This document shows positions 18,465 through 27,133 of a stretch of DNA of 64,000 nt, piece after piece (position 1 is the stretch's first letter; each line of letters begins with the position of its first letter). The DNA is taken from contig NZ_JAIUZY010000001.1 of the NCBI RefSeq assembly GCF_020171625.1, positions 310,001 through 374,000 on the forward strand, written 5' to 3'. Under the pieces are notes generated by a model. That model ran no database searches and was not told where the DNA came from. It saw only the letters and a program-made list of their open reading frames with translations. Source of the DNA: Salipiger bermudensis (lineage in GTDB: Bacteria; Pseudomonadota; Alphaproteobacteria; Rhodobacterales; Rhodobacteraceae). Both the position numbers and the translations under genes were made by a program.

Positions 18465-19322
18465 TTAGACGGGCAGGGCGGCGGCGATGACCTGCGTGAA
18501 ATCCGTCTCGTCGCGGACCGTGGCCATGTCGGCGGCCTCGACGGTGACGCCCCAGTTCTTCGCCATCGCCTCGTAGCGCGGCTGGCGGTGGGCCAGCGCG
18601 CGGGCATAGGTCCAGCGGATGAAGGCGTCGGGATCGACGGCGGCTTCGGAAAGCCCGGTCTCGTCGAGATAGGCGCGCCAGGCCGAGGCGAGGAATTCCG
18701 GCTGGTAGGCCATCGGCTTCGGCGCGCGGTCGAAGCGGCGGATCAGCTCTTCGGTGTGGGCCTCGGTGCCGCGGATCCAGACCATCAGCGCATTTCGCGA
18801 AAGCTCCGACAGGATGCGGTCCTTCGGGTTGTCGGGATCGACCCACTCGCAGATCGAGCCGCCGGTGTCGCAGACGAAATGCGGGTAGCCGTAAAGCTCT
18901 TCGGAGCGGTCGATGAAATAGCGCGTGTCGAGCAACGCCTGTTCCTCGGCGCGGCGGAACTGGTCCTGACGCAGCCGGTAGGTCTCGATCGGCAGGCCGC
19001 CCTTGGCGGTGTCGCCGGGCTTGCCGAGGTAGGCCGAGACCGGGGTCAGGTTGTCGAAGCTGAGATTGGTGCCGATATGGATCGAATCCGACATCAGCAG
19101 CTCGCGCAGGAACGGCACCTTCATCGCCTCGCGCTTGGCGTTGTCGGCGATGTACTCGCCCATGTAACGGGTGCCGATGCGGTAATCGATCGAGTAGTGG
19201 AACCAGCGCCCGGTCTGGCGCAGCATCGACGAGACATGCGTCTTGCCGAGGCCCGACATGGCGAACAGCACCACGCGCTTGTGCGGCGCGGTGCGCCAGT
19301 CGTTCGCGGTCGGGTAATACAT
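18465..19322 (-). CDS. P-loop ATPase-like protein upstream of metA
   Basis: 285 residues. A Walker A motif (FAMSGLGKTHVSSML, about residues 19-33) opens a kinase-like nucleotide-binding fold; a possible Walker B is FVCDTGGSICEW near 155. I recognise it as an ATPase family seen in this order but know no function. The ATG at 19322 follows AAGGAT. It precedes metA on the same strand, 81 bases apart, with a GC-rich hairpin between, so shared transcription is possible. The sequence is highly polar with no signal or membrane segment. Confidence 0.8.
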   Translation of the reverse strand: MYYPTANDWRTAPHKRVVLFAMSGLGKTHVSSMLRQTGRWFHYSIDYRIGTRYMGEYIADNAKREAMKVPFLRELLMSDSIHIGTNLSFDNLTPVSAYLGKPGDTAKGGLPIETYRLRQDQFRRAEEQALLDTRYFIDRSEELYGYPHFVCDTGGSICEWVDPDNPKDRILSELSRNALMVWIRGTEAHTEELIRRFDRAPKPMAYQPEFLASAWRAYLDETGLSEAAVDPDAFIRWTYARALAHRQPRYEAMAKNWGVTVEAADMATVRDETDFTQVIAAALPV

Positions 19323-19411
19323 GGGCGGGCATCCTTCGAGTCGTTCCAAGTACAGGTACTGAGGCCCGCGCATGGCGTCAAATGGCGCGGCTTCAGGGGC
19401 CAGAATGCAGA

Positions 19412-19441
19412 CCGCCCGGGTGCCTCTCGGCACCCGGGCGG
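19412..19441 (-). terminator. Strong hairpin after the FadL-type porin gene
   Basis: Perfect 13-bp stem (19412-19424 with 19429-19441) and a TCTC loop, 28 bases past the porin stop. There is no clear T-run, so termination may be weak or the hairpin may protect the 3' end. Confidence 0.6.
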
Positions 19442-19469
19442 GCCAACATGCTACTCGATGGCGGTGCCG

Positions 19470-20624
19470 TCAGAAGCGGTAGGCGACCTTGAGGCCGACG
19501 CCCCAGGAGTCGTTGTCCTCGAAATCGGCGCGGGCCACGTCGGGCGTGCCGGTCTCGGGCTTCGCGTCGCCAAGCCAGAAGTAGCTCACACCGCCGGAGA
19601 CGGTGACGGCTTCGTTGACGTTGTAGGAGCCGGCGAGGCGCAGCTGGGTGTAGCCGGTGGTCGGCGCCAGCGGCGAGACGAGATCATCGCCCGGCGCTTC
19701 GTAGGTCGCGCTGATGGCGGCGGAGAACTTGTCGTTGAAGCGGCGGCCGACGCCCAGCGTGTAGGCGGTGCTGTCCTCGAGATCGATCAGGCCGTTGCCG
19801 GTGACGAGGTCGAGGTTGTCGGGATCGACGCGGAACTGCGAGTGCTTCACGTAGCGGACGCCCCCGAAGAGCAGCGTGTCCTCGGCGATGCCGGTCTGGA
19901 ACTCGAGGTTCCAGCTTTCCGGGGTCTTCACCTCGGTCTCGCTGTCGCCGTCGAGCAGCGGCAGGGCCGGGATCGGGCCGGGGCCATCGGGATCGACCAG
20001 CGGGCCGGACTCCTTGGTGTCCATGTCGTGGGTGATCGACGAGTTGTAGGTCAGCGCCACGCGCAGCGCGATCTCGGGCACCTCGTAGGCCGCGCCGAGC
20101 ACGTAGCCAAGGCCGTTGGTCTTGTCGAGATTGACCTCGTAGCCGCTCACCGCGCCATAGGCCGCGCCCTGCAGGTGGATGTCGCCCTCCGCCTGCTGGA
20201 AGCGCAAGCCGCCGAACGCGCTCCAGTTGTCGTCGAACTGGTACTTGGCCAGCGCGGTCAGGGTGTTGGTGTTGGCTTCGGCAGTGGTGCCGCCGAGGGG
20301 AATGTTGCCGCTCTCATAGGCGATGTCGGCGCCGAAGGGGCGGTCGTAGATCAGTGCCAGCGCCAGCCGGTCGTTGACATCGTACTTGACGCTGAAGGAC
20401 GGCAGCCAGAAGCCGTCGGCCACGTCGTCGATACTCTGCGCCGGAAAGGGCGGCGAGATGTTCTTGCCCGTCAGCGACGGGTTGGCATAGCCGAGCGAGA
20501 ATTCCAGCACGTTGCCGGTCTCGTACAGGATCATCGCCGATTGCTGCGTCCGCTCGATGCCGCCCGCGTGCAGCGCCGTCGCAGACAGCGCCAGCGCCGA
20601 TGCACCGGTGAGTATAATCTTCAT
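19470..20624 (-). CDS. OmpP1/FadL family outer-membrane transport protein
   Basis: 384 residues with a signal peptide (ILTGASALALSATALHAGG). The mature N-terminus and alternating beta-strand pattern, with a terminal phenylalanine (KVAYRF), fit a 14-strand FadL-type barrel that takes up long-chain fatty acids or other hydrophobic compounds. The ATG at 20624 follows GGGAGAGGG. A perfect inverted repeat lies about 60 bases upstream. No fatty-acid genes adjoin it, so the substrate is open. Confidence 0.85.
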   Translation of the reverse strand: MKIILTGASALALSATALHAGGIERTQQSAMILYETGNVLEFSLGYANPSLTGKNISPPFPAQSIDDVADGFWLPSFSVKYDVNDRLALALIYDRPFGADIAYESGNIPLGGTTAEANTNTLTALAKYQFDDNWSAFGGLRFQQAEGDIHLQGAAYGAVSGYEVNLDKTNGLGYVLGAAYEVPEIALRVALTYNSSITHDMDTKESGPLVDPDGPGPIPALPLLDGDSETEVKTPESWNLEFQTGIAEDTLLFGGVRYVKHSQFRVDPDNLDLVTGNGLIDLEDSTAYTLGVGRRFNDKFSAAISATYEAPGDDLVSPLAPTTGYTQLRLAGSYNVNEAVTVSGGVSYFWLGDAKPETGTPDVARADFEDNDSWGVGLKVAYRF

Positions 20625-20682
20625 GAGTTCCCTCTCCCTAAGGTGTTCTCCTCCACCTCCAAACGCTAACGACGGGGCGGTT

Positions 20683-20705
20683 GCACGGTCAATCAATGAC
20701 CGTGC
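20683..20705. promoter_or_regulatory. Inverted repeat upstream of the FadL-type gene, candidate operator
   Basis: Perfect GCACGGTCA-N5-TGACCGTGC. No T-run follows on either strand. Its position between the DMT gene end and the porin start suits a dimeric repressor site. Confidence 0.5.
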
Positions 20706-20756
20706 GTAACTTTACGTGCCGCGTCGTAACGTCACTTTGGAGAGACAGTCGGGGAG

Positions 20757-21611
20757 TCAGCGCGTTTCCCGCAAGATATTGAAATAGTTTGCACCGAAGA
20801 TGATCGCAGCGCCAAGGAAAACAAACGGATCCAGCGCCTCGGCATAGAGCAGCATCCCCACAACCGCGACCAGTGGCAGGCGAGCGAAATCGATCGGCAT
20901 CACAACCGGAGCGGGTGCGAGGCGCAGCGCCGTGGTGAGACAGAAATGCGCCACGAGGCCGGCGACGGCGATCAGCGCCACCCACGGCCATGTGGCGGCG
21001 GCGGGCAGGGCGATGTCGCCATCGATCCCGGCGCATATCAGTCCGAAGACCGCCTGCATCACGGTCAGCCAGAACAGGATGCAGCCGGTGGAGGCGGTGC
21101 GGGTGAGCCTGCGGGTGAACACCGCCGAGCCGGCAAAGCCGATCCCGGCGAGCAGCGCCGCGACCAGCCCGGGGCTGAGGGTCTCGGGCGTCGGGCGGGC
21201 GACCACGAGAATGCCGATGAAGCCGATGCCGGCGGCGATGGCGCGGGTGGTCGTGATGCGCTCGCCCAGCACAAGCGGGGACAGCAGGATGACCCAGAGC
21301 GGCGAGGTGAACTCGAGCGCGAAGACCTGTGCCAGCGGGATCGTGGCGACGGCAAAGAACCAGCAGTTCTGACCAGCGAAATGGCTGATGTTGCGCGCCA
21401 CGTGCAGGCCGAAGCGGTCGCGGTTGACCTGCGAGAGCTTGCCCGTGGCGATGAGCACCGAGGTGACGATGATGGCGCCGATGATCGAGCGGTAGAGCAT
21501 GATCTCGAACGTATCGAGATCTAGGCTGACGGCCCGACCCGCCACCGCCATCGAGGTGAAGGAGACAACCGCACCGGTCATCCACAGAACGGCCTGAAGG
21601 GTCTGGCTCAT
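20757..21611 (-). CDS. EamA/DMT-family transporter
   Basis: 284 residues with about ten hydrophobic segments forming two EamA repeats, the normal layout for drug/metabolite exporters of the inner membrane (for example RhtA- or YdcZ-like). The start at 21611 overlaps the stop of the upstream monooxygenase-domain gene (ATGA), so both are coupled. The C-terminus ends in a short basic tail. The exported substrate cannot be told. Confidence 0.9.
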   Translation of the reverse strand: MSQTLQAVLWMTGAVVSFTSMAVAGRAVSLDLDTFEIMLYRSIIGAIIVTSVLIATGKLSQVNRDRFGLHVARNISHFAGQNCWFFAVATIPLAQVFALEFTSPLWVILLSPLVLGERITTTRAIAAGIGFIGILVVARPTPETLSPGLVAALLAGIGFAGSAVFTRRLTRTASTGCILFWLTVMQAVFGLICAGIDGDIALPAAATWPWVALIAVAGLVAHFCLTTALRLAPAPVVMPIDFARLPLVAVVGMLLYAEALDPFVFLGAAIIFGANYFNILRETR

Positions 21612-21880
21612 GCTTGGGTCACCTCGTAATCGCGCGGGCAGTCCGCGGTGACGCGCGCCCAGTCCCTTGCCAGCGTGCGGCGCTGATGCGCCTCGAAGGC
21701 GGCACGGTCGGTGAAGCGCTCGGCCACCGAGAACACGCCCGGCGCGGTCTCGGAGACCTCGAAGGCGAGGCAGCCGGGCTCGGCGCGGGTGAGGCGGATG
21801 TGCTCGGGCAGCGCGGCGCGGATGGCATCGGCGCGTTCCGGCGGGCAGGTCATGGTGCCGGTCAGGCGGATCTCGGGCAT
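21608..21880 (-). CDS. Antibiotic biosynthesis monooxygenase (ABM) domain protein
   Basis: 90 residues, one ABM/YgiN-like ferredoxin-like domain: RLTGTMTCPPERADAI, EPGCLAFEVSETAPG and FTDRAAFEAHQRR follow the typical strand-helix order. Such proteins act as small quinol or aromatic monooxygenases or are catalytically silent. The ATG at 21880 follows GAGGAGACCCC. It is coupled to a DMT transporter by a 4-base overlap, hinting that the pair handles one small molecule. Confidence 0.85.
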   Translation of the reverse strand: MPEIRLTGTMTCPPERADAIRAALPEHIRLTRAEPGCLAFEVSETAPGVFSVAERFTDRAAFEAHQRRTLARDWARVTADCPRDYEVTQA

Positions 21881-21944
21881 GGGGTCTCCTCGGCCGGGGG
21901 CGGCCTCCTCGACCCCCCGCGGACCGCGCGACCTTGGCGCGCGC

Positions 21945-21985
21945 CCGGAAAAGACACAAGCCCCGCATCGGGCGATGCGGGGCCT
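21945..21985 (-). terminator. Rho-independent terminator of guaA
   Basis: Stem GCCCCGCATC (21960-21969) / GATGCGGGGC (21974-21983), four-base loop. On the minus strand it is followed by CTTGTGTCTTTT. Confidence 0.82.
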
Positions 21986-22027
21986 GCAAAGACCATTCGT
22001 GTGCAATCGGTCACGCGCAGTGCGCGA

Positions 22028-23593
22028 TCACTCCAGTTCGATCGTACCCGGCGGCTTCGAGGTGCAATCGTAGAACACCCGGTTGATGCCCTTCACCTCG
22101 TTGATGATGCGGGTCGAGGTCTCGCCGAGGAACTCGTGGCTGAACGGGTAGTAATCCGCCGTCATGCCGTCCACGCTCGTCACGGCGCGCAGCGCCAGGG
22201 CGTAATCGTAGGTCCGCCCGTCGCCCATCACGCCCACGGTGCGCATCGGCAGGATGGCCGCGAAGGCCTGCCAGATCTCGTCGTAGAGCCCGTGCTTGCG
22301 GATCTGGTCGATATAGACCGCATCCGCCTTGCGCAGGATCTCGAGCTTGTCGCGGGTGATCTCGCCGGGGCAGCGGATCGCAAGGCCCGGCCCGGGGAAC
22401 GGGTGGCGACCGATGAAGCTTGCCGGCAGCCCAAGTTCGTGCCCGAGCGCGCGGACCTCGTCCTTGAACAGCTCGCGCAGCGGCTCGACCAGCTTAAGGC
22501 CCATCTTCTCGGGCAGGCCGCCGACGTTGTGGTGCGACTTGATGGTGACCGAGGGACCGCCGGAGAAGCTCACGCTTTCGATCACGTCGGGATAGAGGGT
22601 GCCCTGAGCGAGGAACTCGGCGCCTTCGATCTGGTCGGCGTATTTCTGGAACACGTCGATGAACAGCTTGCCGATCGTCTTGCGCTTGGTCTCGGGGTCC
22701 GAGACGCCCTCGAGCGCGCCGAGGAAGAGATCGGACTCGTCGGCGTGGATGAGGTTGAGGTTGTAGTTGTCGCGGAACATCGACACCACTTGCTCGGCCT
22801 CGTTGAGGCGCAGCAGCCCGTGGTCGACGAAAACGCAGGTCAGCTGGTCGCCGATCGCCTCGTGCAGCAGGATGCCGGTGACCGAGCTGTCGACGCCGCC
22901 CGACAGCGCGCAGATCACCTGCTTGTCGCCGACCTGTTCGCGGATCTTGGCGATCATCTCTTCGCGGTAGGCGGTCATCGTCCAGTCGCCGGTGAAGCCC
23001 GCGATCTTGACGAAGTTCTCGTAAAGCGTGGCGCCGTTCGGGGTGTGATGCACCTCCGGGTGGAACTGCACCGCGTAGAAGCGCCGCTCGAGATCGGCGA
23101 TCATCGCGAAGGGCGCGCCGGGCGAGGTGCCGTAGACGTCGAAGCCCGGGGCGATCTCGGCGACGTGGTCGCCGTGGCTCATCCAGACCTGCTCGCGCCC
23201 GGTGGCGTCGAGGAACCAGCCGTTGAAGAACTCGGTGCTGTGCTCGGTCGGCGTCACGTAGGCGCGGCCGAACTCGGCGGTGTGGCTCTCGCCCGCCTCG
23301 ATGCGACCGCCGAGGTCCTGCATCATCACCTGCTGGCCGTAGCAGATCCCGAGAATCGGCACGCCAAGCTCGTAGACCGCCTTGGGCGGGCGCGGCGAGC
23401 CTTCGCGGGTGACGCTGTCCGGGCCGCCGGAGAAGATGATCGCCTTCGGGGCGAACTCCTTCAGGAAGGCGTCGGAGACGTTCTGATAGGGATGGATTTC
23501 GCAATAGACGTTCAGCTCGCGCAGACGGCGCGCGATCAGCTGCGTCACCTGCGAGCCGAAATCGATGATGAGGAGGCGGTCATGCTGGGTCAT
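22028..23593 (-). CDS. guaA: GMP synthase (glutamine-hydrolysing)
   Basis: 521 residues. Converts XMP to GMP with glutamine and ATP. The class I amidotransferase domain (about 1-195) has C84 in LGICYGQQ and the His/Glu pair in FHPEVHHT near 175. The PP-loop ATP pyrophosphatase domain holds SGGVDSSV near 234; the C-terminal dimerisation domain ends [15 protein letters not shown]-like, here with IELE. The ATG at 23593 matches the family start [15 protein letters not shown]; a GTG six bases upstream is an alternative. It stands alone, with a terminator downstream. Confidence 0.97.
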   Translation of the reverse strand: MTQHDRLLIIDFGSQVTQLIARRLRELNVYCEIHPYQNVSDAFLKEFAPKAIIFSGGPDSVTREGSPRPPKAVYELGVPILGICYGQQVMMQDLGGRIEAGESHTAEFGRAYVTPTEHSTEFFNGWFLDATGREQVWMSHGDHVAEIAPGFDVYGTSPGAPFAMIADLERRFYAVQFHPEVHHTPNGATLYENFVKIAGFTGDWTMTAYREEMIAKIREQVGDKQVICALSGGVDSSVTGILLHEAIGDQLTCVFVDHGLLRLNEAEQVVSMFRDNYNLNLIHADESDLFLGALEGVSDPETKRKTIGKLFIDVFQKYADQIEGAEFLAQGTLYPDVIESVSFSGGPSVTIKSHHNVGGLPEKMGLKLVEPLRELFKDEVRALGHELGLPASFIGRHPFPGPGLAIRCPGEITRDKLEILRKADAVYIDQIRKHGLYDEIWQAFAAILPMRTVGVMGDGRTYDYALALRAVTSVDGMTADYYPFSHEFLGETSTRIINEVKGINRVFYDCTSKPPGTIELE

Positions 23594-23640
23594 GGCCACG
23601 CTTTAGAAGCGCTTGGCGCATTGCGCAAGAGGCCAAGGGC

Positions 23641-23826
23641 TCAGGCGCGGACCGGATCTAGCAGCGCCACGCCGCCCAGCCAGACGACACAGAGCACCGA
23701 TAGGGTGATGGTCGGGGCGAAGGCCGCCACTGCGACCCAACGGGCCGGGGGGGCATTGAGAGGAGAGGCGGGTTGCCCCACGGTTCCGGTGGAGGCGCGT
23801 TTGTACCGGTGATATGTCGCATTCAT
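23641..23826 (-). CDS. Possible small membrane protein
   Basis: 61 residues if the ATG at 23826 (preceded by GGATGGGGA) is used. A basic N-terminus (NATYHRYKRAS) is followed by one hydrophobic helix (WVAVAAFAPTITLSVLCVVWL). I recognise no family. It precedes guaA on the same strand by 47 bases. It may be a real single-pass protein or chance; the codon pattern is acceptable but the gene is short. Confidence 0.35.
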   Translation of the reverse strand: MNATYHRYKRASTGTVGQPASPLNAPPARWVAVAAFAPTITLSVLCVVWLGGVALLDPVRA

Positions 23827-23930
23827 TCCCCATCCGCCGCTAACACGCATCCGACGCGCCGGGCTGGGGGATAAGAAAAAGAGAACCTTGGGCGCAGGAA
23901 CGCGCCGGGAACGACGCGGGGACAACGAAC

Positions 23931-25460
23931 ATGGCCGAGGCGACGACGCGCAGGCGAAGCAGAGACGGCGAGGCGGGGCGCGGCTCGGCGGTGGTCGAGA
24001 CGGCGCGCTATATCGAGCGCAACATTCCCGATCTCGAGATCCTCGACGAGGAGGCGCTGCAGATCATCGAGCACAACGCCGAGACCGTGCTGGAAGAGAT
24101 CGGCGTCAATTTCGTCAACAACCCCGGCGCGCTCGAGCGCTGGCGTGAGGCCGGCGCCGAGATCGAGGGCGAGCGGGTGCGCATACCGCGTGGTCTGGCG
24201 CGTCAGCTCTGCGCCACCGCGCCGAGGCAGTTCACGCAGGTCGCCCGCAACCCGTCGCGGAATGTCGAAATCGGCGGGCGCAATCTCGTGCTGGCGCCGG
24301 TCTATGGCCCGCCCTTCGTGCACGACGCCGAGCGCGGGCGGCGCTATGCCACGATCGGGGATTTCCGCAATTTCGTGAAACTCGGACAGATGTCGCGCTG
24401 GCTGCACCATTCCGGCGGCACCGTCTGCGAGCCCACCGACCTGCCGGTGAACAAGCGCCATCTCGACATGCTGCACGCGCACATGACGCTGTCGGACAAG
24501 CCCTTCATGGGGGCGGTCACCGAAGCCAGCCGGGCGCAGGACAGCGTCGACATGTGCGGCGTGCTCTTCGGCGAGCGGTTCGTGCAGGACAACACGGTTC
24601 TGACGTCGCTGATCAATATCAGCTCGCCGCTGACTTTCGACGACACGATGATGGGCGCGCTCGAGGTCTATGCCGCCAACAATCAGGCCTGCATCATCTC
24701 GCCCTTCATCGTCTGCGGGGCGATGGCGCCGGTCTCGGTGGCGGGCACGCTGACGCAGGTGCTGGCCGAGGCGATGGCGGGCGTGGCCTATGCGCAGCTC
24801 GTACAGCCCGGCGCGCCGGCAATCTTCGGGGCGTTCGTGACCTCGATCGACATGACCTCGGGCGCGCCCACCTTCGGCACCCCCGAGGCGGCGCAGATCA
24901 CCTACGGAGCGGGGCAGCTGGCGCGCCGGCTGGGGCTGCCGTTCCGCTCCGCCGGGTCGTTCTGCGGCTCCAAGCTGCCCGATGCGCAGGCCGCCTACGA
25001 GAGTGCGAACGCGCTCAACAACGGGCTGCTGGCGGGGGTGAACTTCATGCTGCACGCCTGCGGCTGGCTCGAGGGCGGGCTGGTGGCCTCTTACGAGAAA
25101 TTCGTCATGGATGCCGACCAGCTTGGCGCGCTGCACAAGATGGCCGCAGGCGTCGCGGTAGACGAGAGTGCGCAGGCGATGGACGCGTTGCGCGATGTCG
25201 GACCGGGCGGGCATTTCCTCGACTGCGACCACACGCGGGCGCAGTCCGGCACCGCGTTCTGGCGCTCTGAGCTGTTCGACCACCAGCCGTTCGAGAGCTG
25301 GATCGAGGAAGGCGGGCGCGACACGCTGGCGCTGGCCTCCGAGCGGGTGCGCAGCCTGCTGGCAGCCTACGAGCCGCCCGCCATGGATCCCGCCACCGCC
25401 GAGGCGCTCGACGCGTTCGTGGCGGAGAGAAAGGCGCGGATGCCCGACAGCTTCATGTAG
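23931..25460 (+). CDS. MttB-family methyltransferase, non-pyrrolysine type
   Basis: 509 residues of the trimethylamine methyltransferase (MttB) superfamily: ETVLEEIGVNFVNNPGAL (about 48-65), GDFRNFVKLGQMS (near 142), SSPLTFDDTMM and PFRSAGSFCGSKLPDAQAAYES (near 340-360). The frame has no internal TAG, so this is the non-pyrrolysine branch, whose studied members demethylate glycine betaine and other quaternary amines onto a corrinoid protein. The start at 23931 is the first ATG; the ribosome site is weak. No corrinoid-protein or MtgA gene is in the window. The last eight bases overlap the convergent DUF6477 gene. Confidence 0.88.
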   Translation: MAEATTRRRSRDGEAGRGSAVVETARYIERNIPDLEILDEEALQIIEHNAETVLEEIGVNFVNNPGALERWREAGAEIEGERVRIPRGLARQLCATAPRQFTQVARNPSRNVEIGGRNLVLAPVYGPPFVHDAERGRRYATIGDFRNFVKLGQMSRWLHHSGGTVCEPTDLPVNKRHLDMLHAHMTLSDKPFMGAVTEASRAQDSVDMCGVLFGERFVQDNTVLTSLINISSPLTFDDTMMGALEVYAANNQACIISPFIVCGAMAPVSVAGTLTQVLAEAMAGVAYAQLVQPGAPAIFGAFVTSIDMTSGAPTFGTPEAAQITYGAGQLARRLGLPFRSAGSFCGSKLPDAQAAYESANALNNGLLAGVNFMLHACGWLEGGLVASYEKFVMDADQLGALHKMAAGVAVDESAQAMDALRDVGPGGHFLDCDHTRAQSGTAFWRSELFDHQPFESWIEEGGRDTLALASERVRSLLAAYEPPAMDPATAEALDAFVAERKARMPDSFM

Positions 25461-25749
25461 GCCGAGCGTCGGCCAGCGCCATCTGGCGCGCCTCGCCGAT
25501 CACCGCTGCCAGGGTCTCGACATGGCGCGCGACGGAATAGGCCCCGTCGCGCGCCTGTCTGCGCTCTTCCATCAGGCCTTCGATCTCGAGCAGCTCCAAG
25601 AGCGCCGCGCCGCGATGTTTCGGCGGCGCGCCTCGAAGGATGCGCGCCAGATGCGGGTCGCGGCGATAGTCCTCGGCGGCGATGCGCGCGGCGCGGATCA
25701 GCAGGCGCGGACGGTGGAGGCTGTGCAGGAGGCTGGTGAGATCGTGCAT
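25453..25749 (-). CDS. DUF6477 family protein
   Basis: 98 residues. The pattern SLHRPRLLIRAARIAAEDYRR near the N-terminus, then LARILRG and ARHVETLAAVIGEAR near the C-terminus, fits the small helical DUF6477 family of Rhodobacterales. The ATG at 25749 follows GAAGGACAGACCG; upstream in-frame starts lack one. It is divergent from the DUF6456 gene across a 223-base control region and overlaps the MttB-family gene end by eight bases. Function unknown. Confidence 0.75.
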   Translation of the reverse strand: MHDLTSLLHSLHRPRLLIRAARIAAEDYRRDPHLARILRGAPPKHRGAALLELLEIEGLMEERRQARDGAYSVARHVETLAAVIGEARQMALADARPT

Positions 25750-25834
25750 CGGTCTGTCCTTCGGCATGGTGACGCCCAACCATGCCACGTGAAATCCCGG
25801 TGTTGCGGTTCAACCAGAACGGAAGAACGCTCAA

Positions 25835-25849
25835 TTAAGAGTTGTTTAT
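25835..25849 (+). promoter_or_regulatory. Near-consensus CtrA site
   Basis: TTAA at 25835-25838, seven bases, TTAT at 25846-25849: seven of eight matches to TTAA-N7-TTAA. It lies 124 bases before the DUF6456 (candidate gafA) start. Confidence 0.45.
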
Positions 25850-25853
25850 GAAT

Positions 25854-25862
25854 TGTGGATAA
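25854..25862 (-). promoter_or_regulatory. Perfect DnaA box (1)
   Basis: TGTGGATAA on the plus strand is the exact complement of the strong DnaA box TTATCCACA. It is 111 bases before the DUF6456 gene. Confidence 0.6.
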
Positions 25863-25939
25863 TTTTCGATGTCCGGGGAAATCATTAACGTTCAGGACAT
25901 TTGAGCGCGCTGATTTTGTGGTCGGTCTGGGGAGTAACC

Positions 25940-25948
25940 TGTGGATAA
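25940..25948 (-). promoter_or_regulatory. Perfect DnaA box (2)
   Basis: Second exact TGTGGATAA, same orientation, 86 bases from the first and 25 bases before the DUF6456 start. Confidence 0.6.
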
Positions 25949-25972
25949 ACTTAGAGACCGAGGGGACTTACC

Positions 25973-27091
25973 ATGAATTTTTACTGTGGAGACAAAGCTG
26001 AAGCACCGACCTTTCCCGCGTGGGTGCCAGAGGAGGCGCGGCACTATCTCGCCCATACGGTAGCCGGCGAGGCCATCCGCAAGCTGGCGCGGGATGCGGG
26101 CTGTCATGCCTCGACCGTGCTGCGCCAGGTGCGCCGCATGGAGACGCTTCGGGACGACCCGCTGGTGGATGGTGCGCTGCGCCGTCTCGGCGCGATGCGG
26201 CCTCAGGCGATGGCAGTTCCCCCCACCAAGGAGTTCGGAGCGATGAACGAGATGACCGGCCACGAGACGGCCCCGGACGAGGTCAAGCTGGCGCGCGAGG
26301 CGCGCCGGGTGCTGCGCAGGCTTTGCGAGAGCGGCGCGGTGCTCGCGGTGGCCGCCGAAATGGACAAGGGCGTCGTGGTGCGCGACAGCGGTGAGGGCGG
26401 CTCGACCCGCACCGCGGTGGTCGATGCGCCGATCGCGCAGGCGATGGCGCTGAAGGGCTGGATCGCCTGCGATGCGCCCGGTCGGATCTCGCGCTATCGC
26501 ATCACCTCGGCGGGACGCGCGGCGCTGGGGCGGCTGCTGGCCGAACAGGAGACCAAGCTGCGGGGCTTTGCCGAGTCGCAGGCCGGGTTCGACAGCGGCC
26601 GTGCCGCCGAGGAGGCGATGCAGGCCGAGGAAGACGATCCCAAGACCCGCCGCCGCAACCTCATGCACGAGGTGCCTCTGGCGCTGCTGGCGCGGCGCCG
26701 AGACAAGGATGGCGCGCCGTTCCTCTCGGATGAGCTGGTGCGCGCCGGAGAGCGCCTGCGGGAGGACTTCGAGCTGGCCCAGATGGGACCGCGGGTGACG
26801 CAGAACTTGGACCAGTTCCTGACCGCCGGCGTCGATCGGGGCGTCTCGGGGGGCGGGCAGAGCGGGCCGGATGCGGCGCGCGCCCGGCTGACCGCGGCGC
26901 TGCGCGAGCTGGGGCCGGGCCTCGGCGACGTGGCGCTGCAATGCTGCTGCTATCTCGAGGGGCTGGAGCTGACCGAGAAGCGCATGGGCTGGTCGGCACG
27001 GTCGGGCAAGATCGTTCTGCGCATCGCGCTGCAGCGGCTGCACCGGTATTACGACGATCTCAATGCCAGGGGCGGCGGCATGATCGGCTGA
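25973..27091 (+). CDS. gafA: DUF6456 HTH protein, candidate gene transfer agent activator GafA
   Basis: 372 residues. The N-terminal HTH (about 27-60: AGEAIRKLARDAGCHASTVLRQVRR) resembles the DnaA-type DNA-binding helix pair; the C-terminal part from about 215 (LALLARRRDKDG through KIVLRIALQRLHRYYDDL) fits DUF6456. I recall the two-part protein GafA of Rhodobacter capsulatus, split as GafY/GafZ in Caulobacter, having this make-up; it directly activates the gene transfer agent cluster. The assignment is from memory of the family, not a search. Upstream lie a CtrA-like site and two DnaA boxes. GAGGGGACTTACC precedes the ATG. No GTA structural genes are in the window. Confidence 0.62.
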   Translation: MNFYCGDKAEAPTFPAWVPEEARHYLAHTVAGEAIRKLARDAGCHASTVLRQVRRMETLRDDPLVDGALRRLGAMRPQAMAVPPTKEFGAMNEMTGHETAPDEVKLAREARRVLRRLCESGAVLAVAAEMDKGVVVRDSGEGGSTRTAVVDAPIAQAMALKGWIACDAPGRISRYRITSAGRAALGRLLAEQETKLRGFAESQAGFDSGRAAEEAMQAEEDDPKTRRRNLMHEVPLALLARRRDKDGAPFLSDELVRAGERLREDFELAQMGPRVTQNLDQFLTAGVDRGVSGGGQSGPDAARARLTAALRELGPGLGDVALQCCCYLEGLELTEKRMGWSARSGKIVLRIALQRLHRYYDDLNARGGGMIG

Positions 27092-27133
27092 AAGGTTGGG
27101 GGGCCGTGCGACGGCCCCCCTCCCGGGCACGGC

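Noticed and set aside
25817-25828. GAAC-N4-GAAC near the DUF6477/DUF6456 intergenic region
   Set aside because: The SOS box needs seven bases between the half-sites; here there are four.
25854-25948. Replication origin suggested by two DnaA boxes
   Set aside because: Only two boxes, no dense AT-rich unwinding region and no dnaA, parA or hemE/gidA neighbours.
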